Assembly (NCBI RefSeq): GCF_947077765.1
Contig: NZ_CAMTTF010000002.1
Coordinates: 496,001 to 560,000, forward strand
Direction of reading: 5' to 3'
Length of the DNA stretch: 64,000 nucleotides
Source: Salinibacter grassmerensis
Lineage (GTDB): Bacteria; Bacteroidota; Rhodothermia; Rhodothermales; Salinibacteraceae
Shown: positions 53,099 through 62,053 of the stretch, one piece after another
Layout of the letters: each line of letters begins with the position of its first letter
Numbering within the stretch: position 1 is the stretch's first letter
Position numbers and translations under genes: made by a program
Notes under the pieces: model-generated
Database searches by the model: none
What the model was told of the DNA's origin: nothing
The model's input: the letters and a program-made list of their open reading frames with translations, nothing else

Positions 53099-56000
53099 AT
53101 GACTCTACGCAATACCCCCACGCTGTCTCCGCAAGTCCGAAGTGCGTTGTGGACCGCGTGTCTGTTTCTTCTGCTTGCCGGCCTCACTGCGCCGAAATCC
53201 CACGGCCAGGCGGCCCTGGAGGTGCACGCGTTCGACGTTGGCGCAAACGAGTCGGTGTCCGGCGCGGCTGTTCACCTCGTGAATGAGGGCATCGGCTTTG
53301 AGGCGACCCGCCGAACCGACGACCAGGGCACCACGCAATGGGGCGGACTCTCCACGGCGGGGACCTATTCGGTGTTCATCGAAGAAAACGATCAGTTTTA
53401 TGAGGCGCGCGTGTCCGGCATCGAGCTGCGGGCGAACGCGACCCGGAGCGTGACCCTTGTCCTTCGGCCCGTGGCCGAGTACGCGCTCGACGAGGTCGTG
53501 GTGGAAGGGGGACGGAGTGTGGCGGAGGTGAACCGGGTGAACGGAGAAGTGTCGTCGAGCCTCGACGCCGCGGCGCTAGAGGACCTGCCGGTGGAGGGTC
53601 GCAACTTCACGCAGAGCCTCTACCGCCTGCCCAATGTGACCCCGTCGACGGGCTTCTTTGCCGAGGCGCCCAACGTGAGCATTAACGGCGCCAACGGCCT
53701 CTACACGAACTACCTCATCGACGGCATGGACAACAACGAGCAGTTCCTAGGCGGCCCGCAGTTCGACGTGCCGACGGGCGTGGTAAAGGACGTGACGGTG
53801 CTTACCAGTACGTACTCCGCCGAGTACGGGCGTACCGGAAACGGCATCTTCAATGTCACCACGAAGTCTGGGAGCAACGAGTACGAGGGGGAGGCCTTTT
53901 ACCTCACCCGTCCCGGCCAGCCGCTCGACGGGGAGTTCGGCGAGGACACCCCGACGCAACGCGACCTGTCGGGCAACACGGTTAAGAGTGGCTTCCAGCG
54001 TCAGCAGGGCGGCTTTGCCCTCGGCGGTCCGATCGTGGCGGATCAGACCTTCTTCCATGTAAGTCTGGAGCATACGACCGACTTCAAAGACAACCTGCTG
54101 GACGCGCCGGGGGTGCGGGAGACCATCGACGGCCGGAACCAACTCACGTACGCCTCGGCCCGGGTGGACCACCGCTGGAATGACCAGTGGCGCTCCACGG
54201 CACGGCTGAACGCCAACCGGGTTCATCTCGACAACCAGGGCGGTCGGCTCACCGGCGGCGTCAGGTTCGCCAGCGCGGCCAACACGGAGGAGCGCGACGG
54301 GGTCCACGCGGCCCTCCAAAACACGTACACCGGCGATCAACTCGTGTACGAGAGCAACTTCCAGTACAGCTGGTTCAATTGGGACGCCGGAAACCCGAGC
54401 AACCCGAACAGCCCGCGGGTGACGGTGCAGGATACGAGCGGTCTTACCATCGCCGCCCTCGGCCACCCGGGCTTCCAGTTCGATAGCGTGGAAAACACGT
54501 TTCAGACGCAGCAGAAGCTCACGTATCAACTCGGCAGTCATACCCTGAGGGCCGGGCTCGATGTTCTTACGTCCGGCCACCGCCTGGCGGGAGGCGGAAA
54601 TCCGAACGGAAACTATGCTGTACGGCTCGACTCTGCGCAGACGGAAGCCTTCGCCGACGCGCGCCTTTCCCCCTCGCTGACGCCCTCGGAGCTGCCGGGT
54701 GCGCTCGGGGTAAATCGGCAGGCGCTCAATGTCACCAGTTACACTGTGGAGCAGCGGCCCTCTACGTTCGGGCGGCGGCAAAACCTGATTGGGGTGTACG
54801 TGGAGGATCAGTTCACGCCGCTGCCCAACCTGACAGTGACGACGGGCCTGCGGTACGACTACGACAGCCTCACAGAGGGGGGCGGTGGGGCCGATGAGGC
54901 CGACTACAACAACCTCGCCCCACGCCTCAGCTTCAACTACGCACTCGACGAGCGCACAACCCTACGCGGCGGCTACGGCATCTTCTACGATAAGATTGTC
55001 TACGCCGTTACCAGCGACGCGCTGGAGAGCAATTCGAATGACCCGGCGTTCCAAAATGAAGTCCGCACGCTCGTCGAAGAGGGCATTCTACCGGGCGACA
55101 CCGACATCGATGAGGTCACCTTCAACGGCACACGGTCGGCACAGCGCGACAGTGCCGGGTATCTTCAACGCCCGTCCGACGTGACGCCCCTGGGAGGTGG
55201 GCGACGCATCCTCAACCCCAACGGCTATGAGAATCCCCAGACGCACCAATTCTCGCTCGGCGTTCAGCGGCAGTTTGGGAACGAGTGGCTCGCGTACGTC
55301 GACCTCATCCACACCCGTTCCTACGACCTCTTCCGGATCCGAGAGCTCAACGCCCCGGAAGCGTACGACATCTCCGCGACGGAGCTGGCGGCGGCCCGCC
55401 AGGACCCGAACCGCGATCCGGCGGACCTCGTGCGGTCCCCCGCGGCGGCCGACGCGACGCGGCCCATCCCCAGCGGGCGGAGCATCACCATGACGGAGAC
55501 CGAAGGAGAAGCCCGCTACTGGGCCGCCAATTTCAATCTGGTCAAGGATCGGGGGGACGACTGGTACTCGGGTCGCCTCAGCTACACGCTCTCCCGCCTC
55601 CGCAACAACACCGACGACATTAACTTCCGGGCGGAGACGGGAAACCAGTACGAGGCGGAGTGGGGGCCCTCGGTGAACGACCGCCGGCACGTGATCAGTG
55701 CCATCGGCACGGCGTACCCGACGGATCGGCTCCGTGTGACGCTGGCGAGCCTCATTCAAAGCGGCCAGCCCGTCAACTGGGTGCCGGACGCCTCGATTTT
55801 CGGTACACGCGACCTGAATGGGGACGGGCGCGAGTACGGGGCGCAGTACGTGGGCAACAGCGACCGCTGGCCCGGGGCGGAGCGCAACAGCGGCCGCCTG
55901 CCGTGGTCCTACCGATTGGATCTGAGCGCGCAGTACGCCTGGCCGGTGGCCGATGGGCGGGTAGTGGCCCGCGCCGACGTGTTCAACGTGCTCAACACGA

Positions 56001-56134
56001 AGAACCTGAGCGGCTACGCCAACAATGCCACGCAGAGCAATCAGATTCAGGTGGGGCCGCCGGGGTCGGACATCGAGGAGAAAAATGCCGGACCGCCCCG
56101 CCAATTCCAGTTCGGCCTACGGTACGAGTTTTAG
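53099..56134 (+). CDS. Oar-like TonB-dependent receptor
   Basis: A 1011 aa outer-membrane receptor of the Oar/CarboxypepD_reg type. Signal peptide (ALWTACLFLLLAGLTAPKSHG), an Ig/CarboxypepD-like domain (ALEVHAFDVGANESVSGAAV; RTDDQGTTQWGGL). The plug has INGANGLYTNYLIDGMDNNEQF, VLTSTYSAEYGRTGNGIFNVTTKSG and an FALGGPIVADQTFFHVSLEH block typical of Oar proteins. The barrel ends with RQFQFGLRYEF (terminal Phe). It has no SusD partner. The start could be ATG 53090 or 53099. The genes downstream encode cytosolic salvage enzymes, so no functional link is apparent. Confidence 0.92.
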   Translation: MTLRNTPTLSPQVRSALWTACLFLLLAGLTAPKSHGQAALEVHAFDVGANESVSGAAVHLVNEGIGFEATRRTDDQGTTQWGGLSTAGTYSVFIEENDQFYEARVSGIELRANATRSVTLVLRPVAEYALDEVVVEGGRSVAEVNRVNGEVSSSLDAAALEDLPVEGRNFTQSLYRLPNVTPSTGFFAEAPNVSINGANGLYTNYLIDGMDNNEQFLGGPQFDVPTGVVKDVTVLTSTYSAEYGRTGNGIFNVTTKSGSNEYEGEAFYLTRPGQPLDGEFGEDTPTQRDLSGNTVKSGFQRQQGGFALGGPIVADQTFFHVSLEHTTDFKDNLLDAPGVRETIDGRNQLTYASARVDHRWNDQWRSTARLNANRVHLDNQGGRLTGGVRFASAANTEERDGVHAALQNTYTGDQLVYESNFQYSWFNWDAGNPSNPNSPRVTVQDTSGLTIAALGHPGFQFDSVENTFQTQQKLTYQLGSHTLRAGLDVLTSGHRLAGGGNPNGNYAVRLDSAQTEAFADARLSPSLTPSELPGALGVNRQALNVTSYTVEQRPSTFGRRQNLIGVYVEDQFTPLPNLTVTTGLRYDYDSLTEGGGGADEADYNNLAPRLSFNYALDERTTLRGGYGIFYDKIVYAVTSDALESNSNDPAFQNEVRTLVEEGILPGDTDIDEVTFNGTRSAQRDSAGYLQRPSDVTPLGGGRRILNPNGYENPQTHQFSLGVQRQFGNEWLAYVDLIHTRSYDLFRIRELNAPEAYDISATELAAARQDPNRDPADLVRSPAAADATRPIPSGRSITMTETEGEARYWAANFNLVKDRGDDWYSGRLSYTLSRLRNNTDDINFRAETGNQYEAEWGPSVNDRRHVISAIGTAYPTDRLRVTLASLIQSGQPVNWVPDASIFGTRDLNGDGREYGAQYVGNSDRWPGAERNSGRLPWSYRLDLSAQYAWPVADGRVVARADVFNVLNTKNLSGYANNATQSNQIQVGPPGSDIEEKNAGPPRQFQFGLRYEF

Positions 56135-56200
56135 AATCCCGCGGCCATGCCGCGTGGCGCATCAAACCGTCCGTCTCTTTTCCGACACCCTCCCCGCGAT

Positions 56201-56998
56201 ATGTCTGCTGTGGCCGCCATTCTTGGGAGTGCCTTCGCCGACTCCTTCCCAGAAGAGCTTGACCTGGAGCCGGAGACGGTGGCAACAGAGTGGGGGACGC
56301 AAACGCTTCATCGGGTCGGCGGCCTTGACCGACCGGCCTACGTGCTGTTTCGGCACGGCCTGCCGCACCGGCTGCTGCCCAACCAGATCAACTATCGCGC
56401 CCAGGCCGCGGCGCTCCAGACGGTAGGGTGCGGGGCGCTGCTCGTGACGAGCTCGGTCGGCGTGCTGGACCCTGACGTGCCACTCTACCGGCCGTTGCTG
56501 GTGGACGATCTGCTCATGCCCGACAATCGCCTGCCGGACGGAAGTGCCTGCACCATGTTCACGGAGCCGTCGGAGGCCCACGGGCACCTCGTCCTCGACG
56601 ACGGCCTCTTCGCGACGCGGCTCTCCGCGCAGGTGCAGGACCTGGCCGAAGGGGCAAAAGTGCCGATCGGGGAGGCGGTTACGTTCGCCTACGTGCAGGG
56701 GCCCCGCTCCAAGACCGCGGCGGAGAACCGCATGTGGCCCCGGATGGGGGCGCAGGTCAATTCCATGACGCTGGGGCCGGAAATCGTCCTGGCCAATGAA
56801 CTGGAGATTCCGTGTGCTGGGCTGGTGGTGGGGCACAAGTACTCGATCCCCGATCGCGACCCGCCAGAGGATGGCGCCCTCACCTCCACCCTGGATCGCT
56901 CCCGTGAAGAGCAGGAACGCATCGTCACGGCCTTTCTACGCCGGGCCGAGTCCGTCGCTTTCCCGAACACCATCTACCGCTTCGGCACCGATGAGTGA
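56201..56998 (+). CDS. Nucleoside phosphorylase family protein (MTA phosphorylase-like)
   Basis: A 265 aa enzyme of the PNP/MTAP type that splits purine nucleosides or methylthioadenosine with phosphate. It has the hallmark FRHGLPHRLLPNQINYRAQAAAL followed by LLVTSSVGVL, equivalent to the RHG-x-H, INYRAN and NAVGSL regions of MTAP/PNP. Then YVQGPRSKTAAENRM and MTLGPEIVLANELEIPCAGLVV correspond to the T-x-GP-R-ET and MT-x-PE-xxLA blocks. ATG at 56201 (MSAVAAILGSA) was chosen. Its stop overlaps the start of an MtnK-like kinase by 8 bp, so the two are translationally coupled. A role in methylthioadenosine recycling is inferred from that pairing. Confidence 0.82.
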   Translation: MSAVAAILGSAFADSFPEELDLEPETVATEWGTQTLHRVGGLDRPAYVLFRHGLPHRLLPNQINYRAQAAALQTVGCGALLVTSSVGVLDPDVPLYRPLLVDDLLMPDNRLPDGSACTMFTEPSEAHGHLVLDDGLFATRLSAQVQDLAEGAKVPIGEAVTFAYVQGPRSKTAAENRMWPRMGAQVNSMTLGPEIVLANELEIPCAGLVVGHKYSIPDRDPPEDGALTSTLDRSREEQERIVTAFLRRAESVAFPNTIYRFGTDE

Positions 56999-58082
56999 GA
57001 CTGACGCCGCTCCTCGCCTACATACCGCCGAGGGGGCCCGGGCCTACGTACAAGACCGGCTGGGCCATTTTGAGGCTGCGGGAACGCCCACGCGCCTGCC
57101 GGAGGGCAACTTGAACGTCGTGTGGCGCGTGCCGGGCACGGAGCGCTCCCTGATCGTCAAATACGCGCCGCCGTACATTGCGGCCAATCCGGAGACGCCG
57201 CTCGACCCGTCCCGGCTGCTGGTGGAGGCCCGGTGCCTGCGTGCGCTGGGGCGGGGCGGGCACCTGCACCAGTCTATGGAGGGGACGGTGCGTGCCCCTG
57301 AGCTGCGCGACCAAAACTCCGAGATCCCTGTCCTCATCATGGAGGACATCGGCCCTGTGCCGTCGTTTGGGCGGTGGCTCCAAGAGACGGAAGCCCAAGA
57401 CCTCACGGCGACGGCCGCGGCGCAGGGACGGCGGCTGGGGGAGTTTTTGGGCCGCCTTCACGCAGCGACGTACGACGACGACCACTGTGCGGACGTGTTC
57501 GACAACCGGCCCATGCAGGAAACCCGCCACGCCGTGCAGTACCAGGGAGTGGCCGACATGCTACGGGAGGCGGGCGTCCATGACGCGGACGCGCTCGGCA
57601 CACGTGCCGCGGCGGTGGGCCGGAGCCTGCTGGAGCCGGGCCGCTGCCTCACGATGGGCGACCTCTGGCCGCCCTCCGTGTTGATTGCGTCCAGCAACCA
57701 CCTGCGGATTATTGACTGGGAACTGGCCCACTACGGGCGCCCGCTCCAGGACGTGGCGCATTGGTGTGCGCACCTGTGGATGCAGGTCCAGCGCGCCCCG
57801 TCTGAGGCCGTCGCCCGGGCCGTTGCGGGTCACCGTGACGCATTCCTGGAGGCCTACGAGAACGCCCTGGGCGATACGAAAGAGGCTCTTTGGGACCCGG
57901 CAGAGCGGCGCGACGCTGCGATTCACGTCGGGGCCGAAATCCTCGTCCGGGCCGTGGGGCCGTTTCAGGACGGCTACGTCTACGCCGGCCTCGGCGCCGA
58001 GCACCCGGCGGTACAGACCGCAGTGGCGACGGCGGCGGAGCACATCCGGGCCCCGGACACCGCTGGCGTGCTTGAGCGGTAG
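56991..58082 (+). CDS. Phosphotransferase, 5-methylthioribose kinase-like
   Basis: A 363 aa kinase of the APH/choline-kinase superfamily. The N-terminal PEGNLNVVWRVPG and RSLIVKYAPPYI resemble the dGNlNlvf and slvvKqa-PY blocks of MtnK. The middle (RLGEFLGRLHAAT) and catalytic parts (LTMGDLWPPSVLI, RIIDWELAHYGRPLQDVAHW) give the GDL and DWE metal sites. MtnK normally phosphorylates 5-methylthioribose. It starts at ATG 56991 inside the phosphorylase gene. If the neighbour makes methylthioribose 1-phosphate directly, this kinase would be redundant, so its substrate may differ. Confidence 0.78.
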   Translation: MSETDAAPRLHTAEGARAYVQDRLGHFEAAGTPTRLPEGNLNVVWRVPGTERSLIVKYAPPYIAANPETPLDPSRLLVEARCLRALGRGGHLHQSMEGTVRAPELRDQNSEIPVLIMEDIGPVPSFGRWLQETEAQDLTATAAAQGRRLGEFLGRLHAATYDDDHCADVFDNRPMQETRHAVQYQGVADMLREAGVHDADALGTRAAAVGRSLLEPGRCLTMGDLWPPSVLIASSNHLRIIDWELAHYGRPLQDVAHWCAHLWMQVQRAPSEAVARAVAGHRDAFLEAYENALGDTKEALWDPAERRDAAIHVGAEILVRAVGPFQDGYVYAGLGAEHPAVQTAVATAAEHIRAPDTAGVLER

Positions 58083-58083
58083 C

Positions 58084-58500
58084 TCACCGCAGGCCCAGGT
58101 CGGGCATCGGCACCGGATCGCCGGTCTCCGCACTTACCCACACGAGGACGGCGGTGCCGGAGGCCGCCGTGTCGCCGGACGCATCGAGGCGGGCGGCGTA
58201 GTGGGTCGTGAGGCTCGACCGCCCTGGGGGCTCGGCGTACACGTCGAGGTGAAGGGTCGCGGGGTGGCGCACCGGGCGCTCGAAGTCGCACGACGCGTGG
58301 GCCAGCACCGGGCCGCTCTCCGTGAACATTGTAGCGTCGAGCGTGGCCTTGAGCCACTCCACCCGCGCCTCCTCGAAGTAGGAGAAGAAGCGGCTGTTGT
58401 TGACGTGGCCCACGGCGTCCATGTCGCCCCACCGGACTGCGAGGTCGGCCGTGTGTACGTGCTGAGTGCCGTCGGGAAGAGCATCCGGAACGTCGGGCAT
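58084..58500 (-). CDS. Acyl-CoA thioesterase, hotdog fold (4HBT family)
   Basis: A 138 aa single hotdog-domain protein of the 4-hydroxybenzoyl-CoA thioesterase type. It has the DLAVRWGDMDAVGHVNNSRFFSYFEEARVEWL signature, with the active-site Asp in GDMDAVGHVNN, then SCDFERPVRHP. It should hydrolyse an acyl-CoA; the chain is not deducible. It is convergent with the kinase gene, with one base between the stop codons, and lies 30 bp downstream of the thioredoxin-TPR gene on the same strand, probably co-transcribed with it. Confidence 0.9.
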   Translation of the reverse strand: MPDVPDALPDGTQHVHTADLAVRWGDMDAVGHVNNSRFFSYFEEARVEWLKATLDATMFTESGPVLAHASCDFERPVRHPATLHLDVYAEPPGRSSLTTHYAARLDASGDTAASGTAVLVWVSAETGDPVPMPDLGLR

Positions 58501-58530
58501 CGAAAAAAAGCGATTGGAAAAGGACTACGC

Positions 58531-59343
58531 CTAATACAGCGCCATGTCGAACGTGCGGCGGTGCTCCTGGGTGGTGGGGTGCTGCTCCCCGAGTAGCGTA
58601 AAGAGGGCAATGCACGCCTTTCGTGCGCCGTCGTCGTCGTAGTCGCGGTTGGTGCGCACGACGTCGATGAACTGATCCAGCGCCGCGTCAAAGTCCTGGT
58701 CGGACAGCGCGTTGAGGGCCGCGACGTACGTGTCCTTGGCTCCGTTCTCGGGGAGGGCAGACGGGTCCTCGGCAAGCTCCAGGAGACGGGCAATGGTCTC
58801 CACACCGTCACGCATCTGACGGAGGGTCGGATCGGCCACCTCGGCTTCTTGGGCCAGTACCTGTGCCCGGTTCGGGTCCTTGAACGCCAGGGCGCGCGCC
58901 ATGAGCACCTGTGCCTCGTCGTGGTCGGGGTTGTCCTCCAACACGGGCCAGAGAAGGTGCTCGGCTTCCTGATGGTTGCCCGAGTCGAGGGCCTCGCTCG
59001 CCTCTTCAATCCGGCTCTTTTCTTCGCTTGGGAGGTGCTCGTCCAGCCAGCTTTTGAGCTGGGGCTTGGGCTTTATGCCGGCAAACTCGGCCTCAATGTC
59101 CCCGTCCACGAACAGCTTCACCGCCGGAATGCCGCGCACGCCGTACTCTTGTGCCGCGGACGGATGGTCGTCCACGTTTACCTTCACCAATGTCCAGTCG
59201 TCGGCCGCTTCCGCGAGCGACTCAAGCACCGGACTGAGCTGTTGACACGGGCCGCACCACGGGGCCCAGAAGTCGACCAGGACGGGCGCATCCGCACTTG
59301 CGTCGAGTACATCGGTCTCGAAGTCGTTGACCTCGTAGGACAT
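58531..59343 (-). CDS. Thioredoxin-domain protein with C-terminal TPR-like region (CnoX-like)
   Basis: A 270 aa cytosolic protein. An N-terminal thioredoxin domain (about residues 1-105) has the redox motif WAPWCGPCQQL and the cis-Pro loop RGIPAVKLF. Helical repeats follow (about 115-265; ALDSGNHQEAEHLLWPVLEDNPDHDEA, ALNALSDQDFDAALDQF). This architecture is that of CnoX/YbbN chaperedoxins, which protect chlorinated or unfolding proteins. Here both redox Cys are kept (CGPC), so reductase activity is plausible. ATG at 59343 (MSYEVNDFE) was chosen because it is right before the fold; the open frame extends upstream without homology. Confidence 0.9.
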   Translation of the reverse strand: MSYEVNDFETDVLDASADAPVLVDFWAPWCGPCQQLSPVLESLAEAADDWTLVKVNVDDHPSAAQEYGVRGIPAVKLFVDGDIEAEFAGIKPKPQLKSWLDEHLPSEEKSRIEEASEALDSGNHQEAEHLLWPVLEDNPDHDEAQVLMARALAFKDPNRAQVLAQEAEVADPTLRQMRDGVETIARLLELAEDPSALPENGAKDTYVAALNALSDQDFDAALDQFIDVVRTNRDYDDDGARKACIALFTLLGEQHPTTQEHRRTFDMALY

Positions 59344-59521
59344 GGGGGAAAGGCAACTATGCAGGAGAGTATGCAACGCAGTGCATTCCACGAACATCGC
59401 CGGGAAATGCTTCCGGCCTCCACGAGAGTTTCGAACACCAAGTCCCCATAACACCCCCGACGGAGATCCGTAGAGACCCTATCGAAACGCCGTAGCTCCA
59501 TTCTATCAAACACGTCCGACC

Positions 59522-59812
59522 ATGGCAGATCACGTGTTTTCCCCCGAAGATGTGAGTCGTATCGTAGGGCATATGAACGACGCCCACTCCGAGGATTTAG
59601 TCCGCTACGCGGAGGCGTACGGGGACGTGACGGAGGTAGAGGGGGTACGCATGACGGGCATCGACGTGGAGGGCTTCGACCTCGAGGTAGAGCAGAAGAG
59701 CGCCACGGTGCCGGTGCGCATCGACTTCGACGCGCCCCTCGACACGGTCGACGAGGCCCGGGCTGCGCTCGTGGAGATGGCGATGGCGGCCCAGGACGCC
59801 GCGGAACGATAA
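59522..59812 (+). CDS. DUF2470 domain protein
   Basis: A 96 aa protein made almost entirely of a DUF2470 domain: the HMNDAHSEDLVRYAEAYGDV motif, then RMTGIDVEGFDLEV and VRIDFDAPLDTVDEARAALVEMA. This domain forms the C-terminal part of HugZ-type haem-degrading or haem-binding flavin-like proteins, where the H-MN-x-H residues contact haem. As a stand-alone unit its role is unknown; haem binding is a possibility only. It is divergent from the thioredoxin-TPR gene. Confidence 0.88.
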   Translation: MADHVFSPEDVSRIVGHMNDAHSEDLVRYAEAYGDVTEVEGVRMTGIDVEGFDLEVEQKSATVPVRIDFDAPLDTVDEARAALVEMAMAAQDAAER

Positions 59813-59912
59813 CGTGATCTCCCCGCCGGGGTCTCGTCAGAGGGGATCCCCGTAGTCGGGGGCTGGTACGCTTCCATACATTATACTGCAGTCCAAATAC
59901 ATCCCGACTGCC

Positions 59913-60386
59913 ATGTACGCACTCATTGAGCGGCTCCAAAATTGGTGGCAGGCCCGTCGCACCCGACGCATCACGGAGGACCGCGTGCAGGAGCGGGTAG
60001 ATCGGGGGGCAACGTACCTCGACGAGGTAGATCCAGGATGGCATCGTCGGGTGAGTGCCGAAACGCTGGAGCTGGAGGATGGAGAGCAGTGCGTGCTCGG
60101 CCAGCTCCACGGCGGGTTCCGGCTTGGCCTCGGCCGCTCGCAGGTATTGAGTCTGTCGAGCGCCCCGCGGGCGAGCCTCTCGCCGGTGGCCTACGGGTTT
60201 AAGTGTGTGGAAGGGGTGTCCGATGCGTGGCAGGCACGGGACTACGAGTTGCTGACGGCAGCCTGGCGCGGGGCCGTCCGGACACGGACCGTCGCGGACC
60301 ACCGCGGCGACGGCCACGTGAGCGAGGCCGTTCCCGAACTGGCCGTCGGGGGCACGGAGGAGACTTCCGAACCCGTGTCGGCGTAG
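59913..60386 (+). CDS. Conserved small protein of unknown function (CVLGQL motif)
   Basis: A 157 aa protein with a basic N-terminal helix (RLQNWWQARRTRRITEDRVQERV), then RGATYLDEVDPGWHRRVSAETLELEDGEQCVLGQLHGGF and a PVAYGFKC segment. The LDE-x2-PGW ... CVLGQL-x-G ... GF pattern recalls a small-protein family seen in actinobacteria and phages without known function. I assign no role. It starts 100 bp after the DUF2470 gene and ends 2 bp before the stop of cimA on the opposite strand. Confidence 0.7.
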   Translation: MYALIERLQNWWQARRTRRITEDRVQERVDRGATYLDEVDPGWHRRVSAETLELEDGEQCVLGQLHGGFRLGLGRSQVLSLSSAPRASLSPVAYGFKCVEGVSDAWQARDYELLTAAWRGAVRTRTVADHRGDGHVSEAVPELAVGGTEETSEPVSA

Positions 60387-60388
60387 CG

Positions 60389-61993
60389 TCACGCCGAGGC
60401 CGCGGGGCTCGGAACCTGCTTGGTGTCTGAGGTAGGGGCCGCGTGGAAGAGGGCGTACCGCATGCCGTCGGCCAGGGCCTGCCAGCTCGCATCGAGGATG
60501 TTCTCGGAGACCCCCACGGTGTTCCAGGTGCTCGTGCCGTCGCCGTGTTCGATGAGCACGCGGACCGTCGCGGCCGTGCCGTCCTGAGGCGTAAGCACCC
60601 GGACCTTGTAGTCGGAGAGGCGCACATCGTCGAGCGAGGGGTAGAACGAGAGAAGCCCCTCCCGCATGGCGTTTGAAAGGGCATCGACGGGCCCGTTCCC
60701 CTCCGCGACGGCCAGGGTGCGCTCGTCCCGTACGGTGAGGGCGAGGGAGGCCTCGACGGTTTGCTCATCGTCGTCCTGTCCGCTCCACACGCGCATTCGG
60801 TCGAGGCCAAAAAAGTCGGGCACTTCATCCTGAAGGGTGCGCAGAAGAAGCTCAAACGAGGCCTCGGCCCCCTGAAACTCGTAGCCGAGATGCTCCAGGT
60901 CCTTGATGCGCTCGACGGCCCGCGCGGCGGCATCCGAGCCGAGATCGATGCCCATCTCTTCGGCCTTGTACTGGATGTTGCTGCGGCCCGAGAGATCGGA
61001 GACGAGGGCCCGTCGGCGGTTGCCAACCACCTCTGGCTCCACGTGCTCGTAGGTGCTGGGCTCCTCCATAACGGCCGAGACGTGCACGCCGCCCTTGTGG
61101 GTGAACGCGCTGCGGCCCACGTATGGCGCGCCGTCGTTGGGGTCAAGGTTGGCCACCTCGTTGGTAAACCGGGAGAGGTCAACCAGATCGTCGAGCCGGC
61201 CCGGGGCGACGCACTCGAGGCCCATCTTAAGCTGCAGGTCGGGAATGGCGGTGCAGAGGTCGGCGTTGCCGCAGCGCTCGCCGAGGCCGTTGATGGTGCC
61301 CTGCACGTGCCGCGCTCCCGCCCGCACGGCGGCGAGGCTGTTGGCCACGGCGCACCCCCCGTCGTTGTGGGCGTGGATGCCGAGGGACGCGTCAACGTCG
61401 TCGGCGACGGTCGCCGTGATGCGGTGGATGTCGTGGGGAAGGGAGCCTCCGTTCGTGTCGCAGAGGACGAGTGTGTCCGCTCCGGCCTCAGCGGCCGCCC
61501 GGAGCGTGCGGAGGGCATACTCGGGGTTGTCGGCGAAGCCGTCGAAGAAGTGTTCGGCGTCGTAGATCACCCGCTTTCCGTGCCTGTGGAGAAAGGCGAC
61601 GGAGGACCGAATCAACTCCAGGTTGGTCTTTGGCGAGACCCCGAGTGCCTGCTCCACGTGCAGGGTCCACGACTTGCCAAAAATTGAGACCACGTCGGTC
61701 GCGGCCTCGACCAGGGCCTGCAGGTTGGCGTCCTCCGACGGGGCATTGGACGCGTGCCGGGTGGAGCCGAACGCGCAGATCGATGTCTGCGCCCAGGCCT
61801 CCCCGTGGCGGGCCTTTTCGAAGAAGGCCTGGTCCTTCGGGTTGGAGCCGGGCCAGCCGCCCTCGATCACGTCAATTCCGAACGCGTCTAAGCGACGGGC
61901 AATCCGCATCTTGTCGCGGGCCGAGAGGGTGACGTGCTCGCCCTGTGTGCCGTCGCGGAGCGTCGTATCAAAGAGTTCAACCGAGTCTGCCAT
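60389..61993 (-). CDS. cimA: Citramalate synthase
   Basis: CimA condenses pyruvate and acetyl-CoA to (R)-citramalate, the first step of the threonine-independent isoleucine route. The 534 aa carry the DRE-TIM motif LFDTTLRDGTQGEHVTLS, IEGGWPGSNPKD and YDAEHFFDGF. Also present are the metal site GIHAHNDGGCAVANSLAAV and the CimA-type GTINGLGERCGNADLCTAIPDLQLKMG. The C-terminal regulatory dimer domain (about residues 400-525) matches LeuA/CimA proteins. Length and the GWPGSNPKD block separate CimA from isopropylmalate synthase. It lies 60 bp downstream of ilvD, a direct pathway neighbour, so they probably form one transcript. Confidence 0.93.
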   Translation of the reverse strand: MADSVELFDTTLRDGTQGEHVTLSARDKMRIARRLDAFGIDVIEGGWPGSNPKDQAFFEKARHGEAWAQTSICAFGSTRHASNAPSEDANLQALVEAATDVVSIFGKSWTLHVEQALGVSPKTNLELIRSSVAFLHRHGKRVIYDAEHFFDGFADNPEYALRTLRAAAEAGADTLVLCDTNGGSLPHDIHRITATVADDVDASLGIHAHNDGGCAVANSLAAVRAGARHVQGTINGLGERCGNADLCTAIPDLQLKMGLECVAPGRLDDLVDLSRFTNEVANLDPNDGAPYVGRSAFTHKGGVHVSAVMEEPSTYEHVEPEVVGNRRRALVSDLSGRSNIQYKAEEMGIDLGSDAAARAVERIKDLEHLGYEFQGAEASFELLLRTLQDEVPDFFGLDRMRVWSGQDDDEQTVEASLALTVRDERTLAVAEGNGPVDALSNAMREGLLSFYPSLDDVRLSDYKVRVLTPQDGTAATVRVLIEHGDGTSTWNTVGVSENILDASWQALADGMRYALFHAAPTSDTKQVPSPAASA

Positions 61994-62053
61994 GATCGTC
62001 TGCGTCTGGGCGTGGGGGCGTCGGAAGCGCGTGGAACCGCGGGCGGCGGCACG

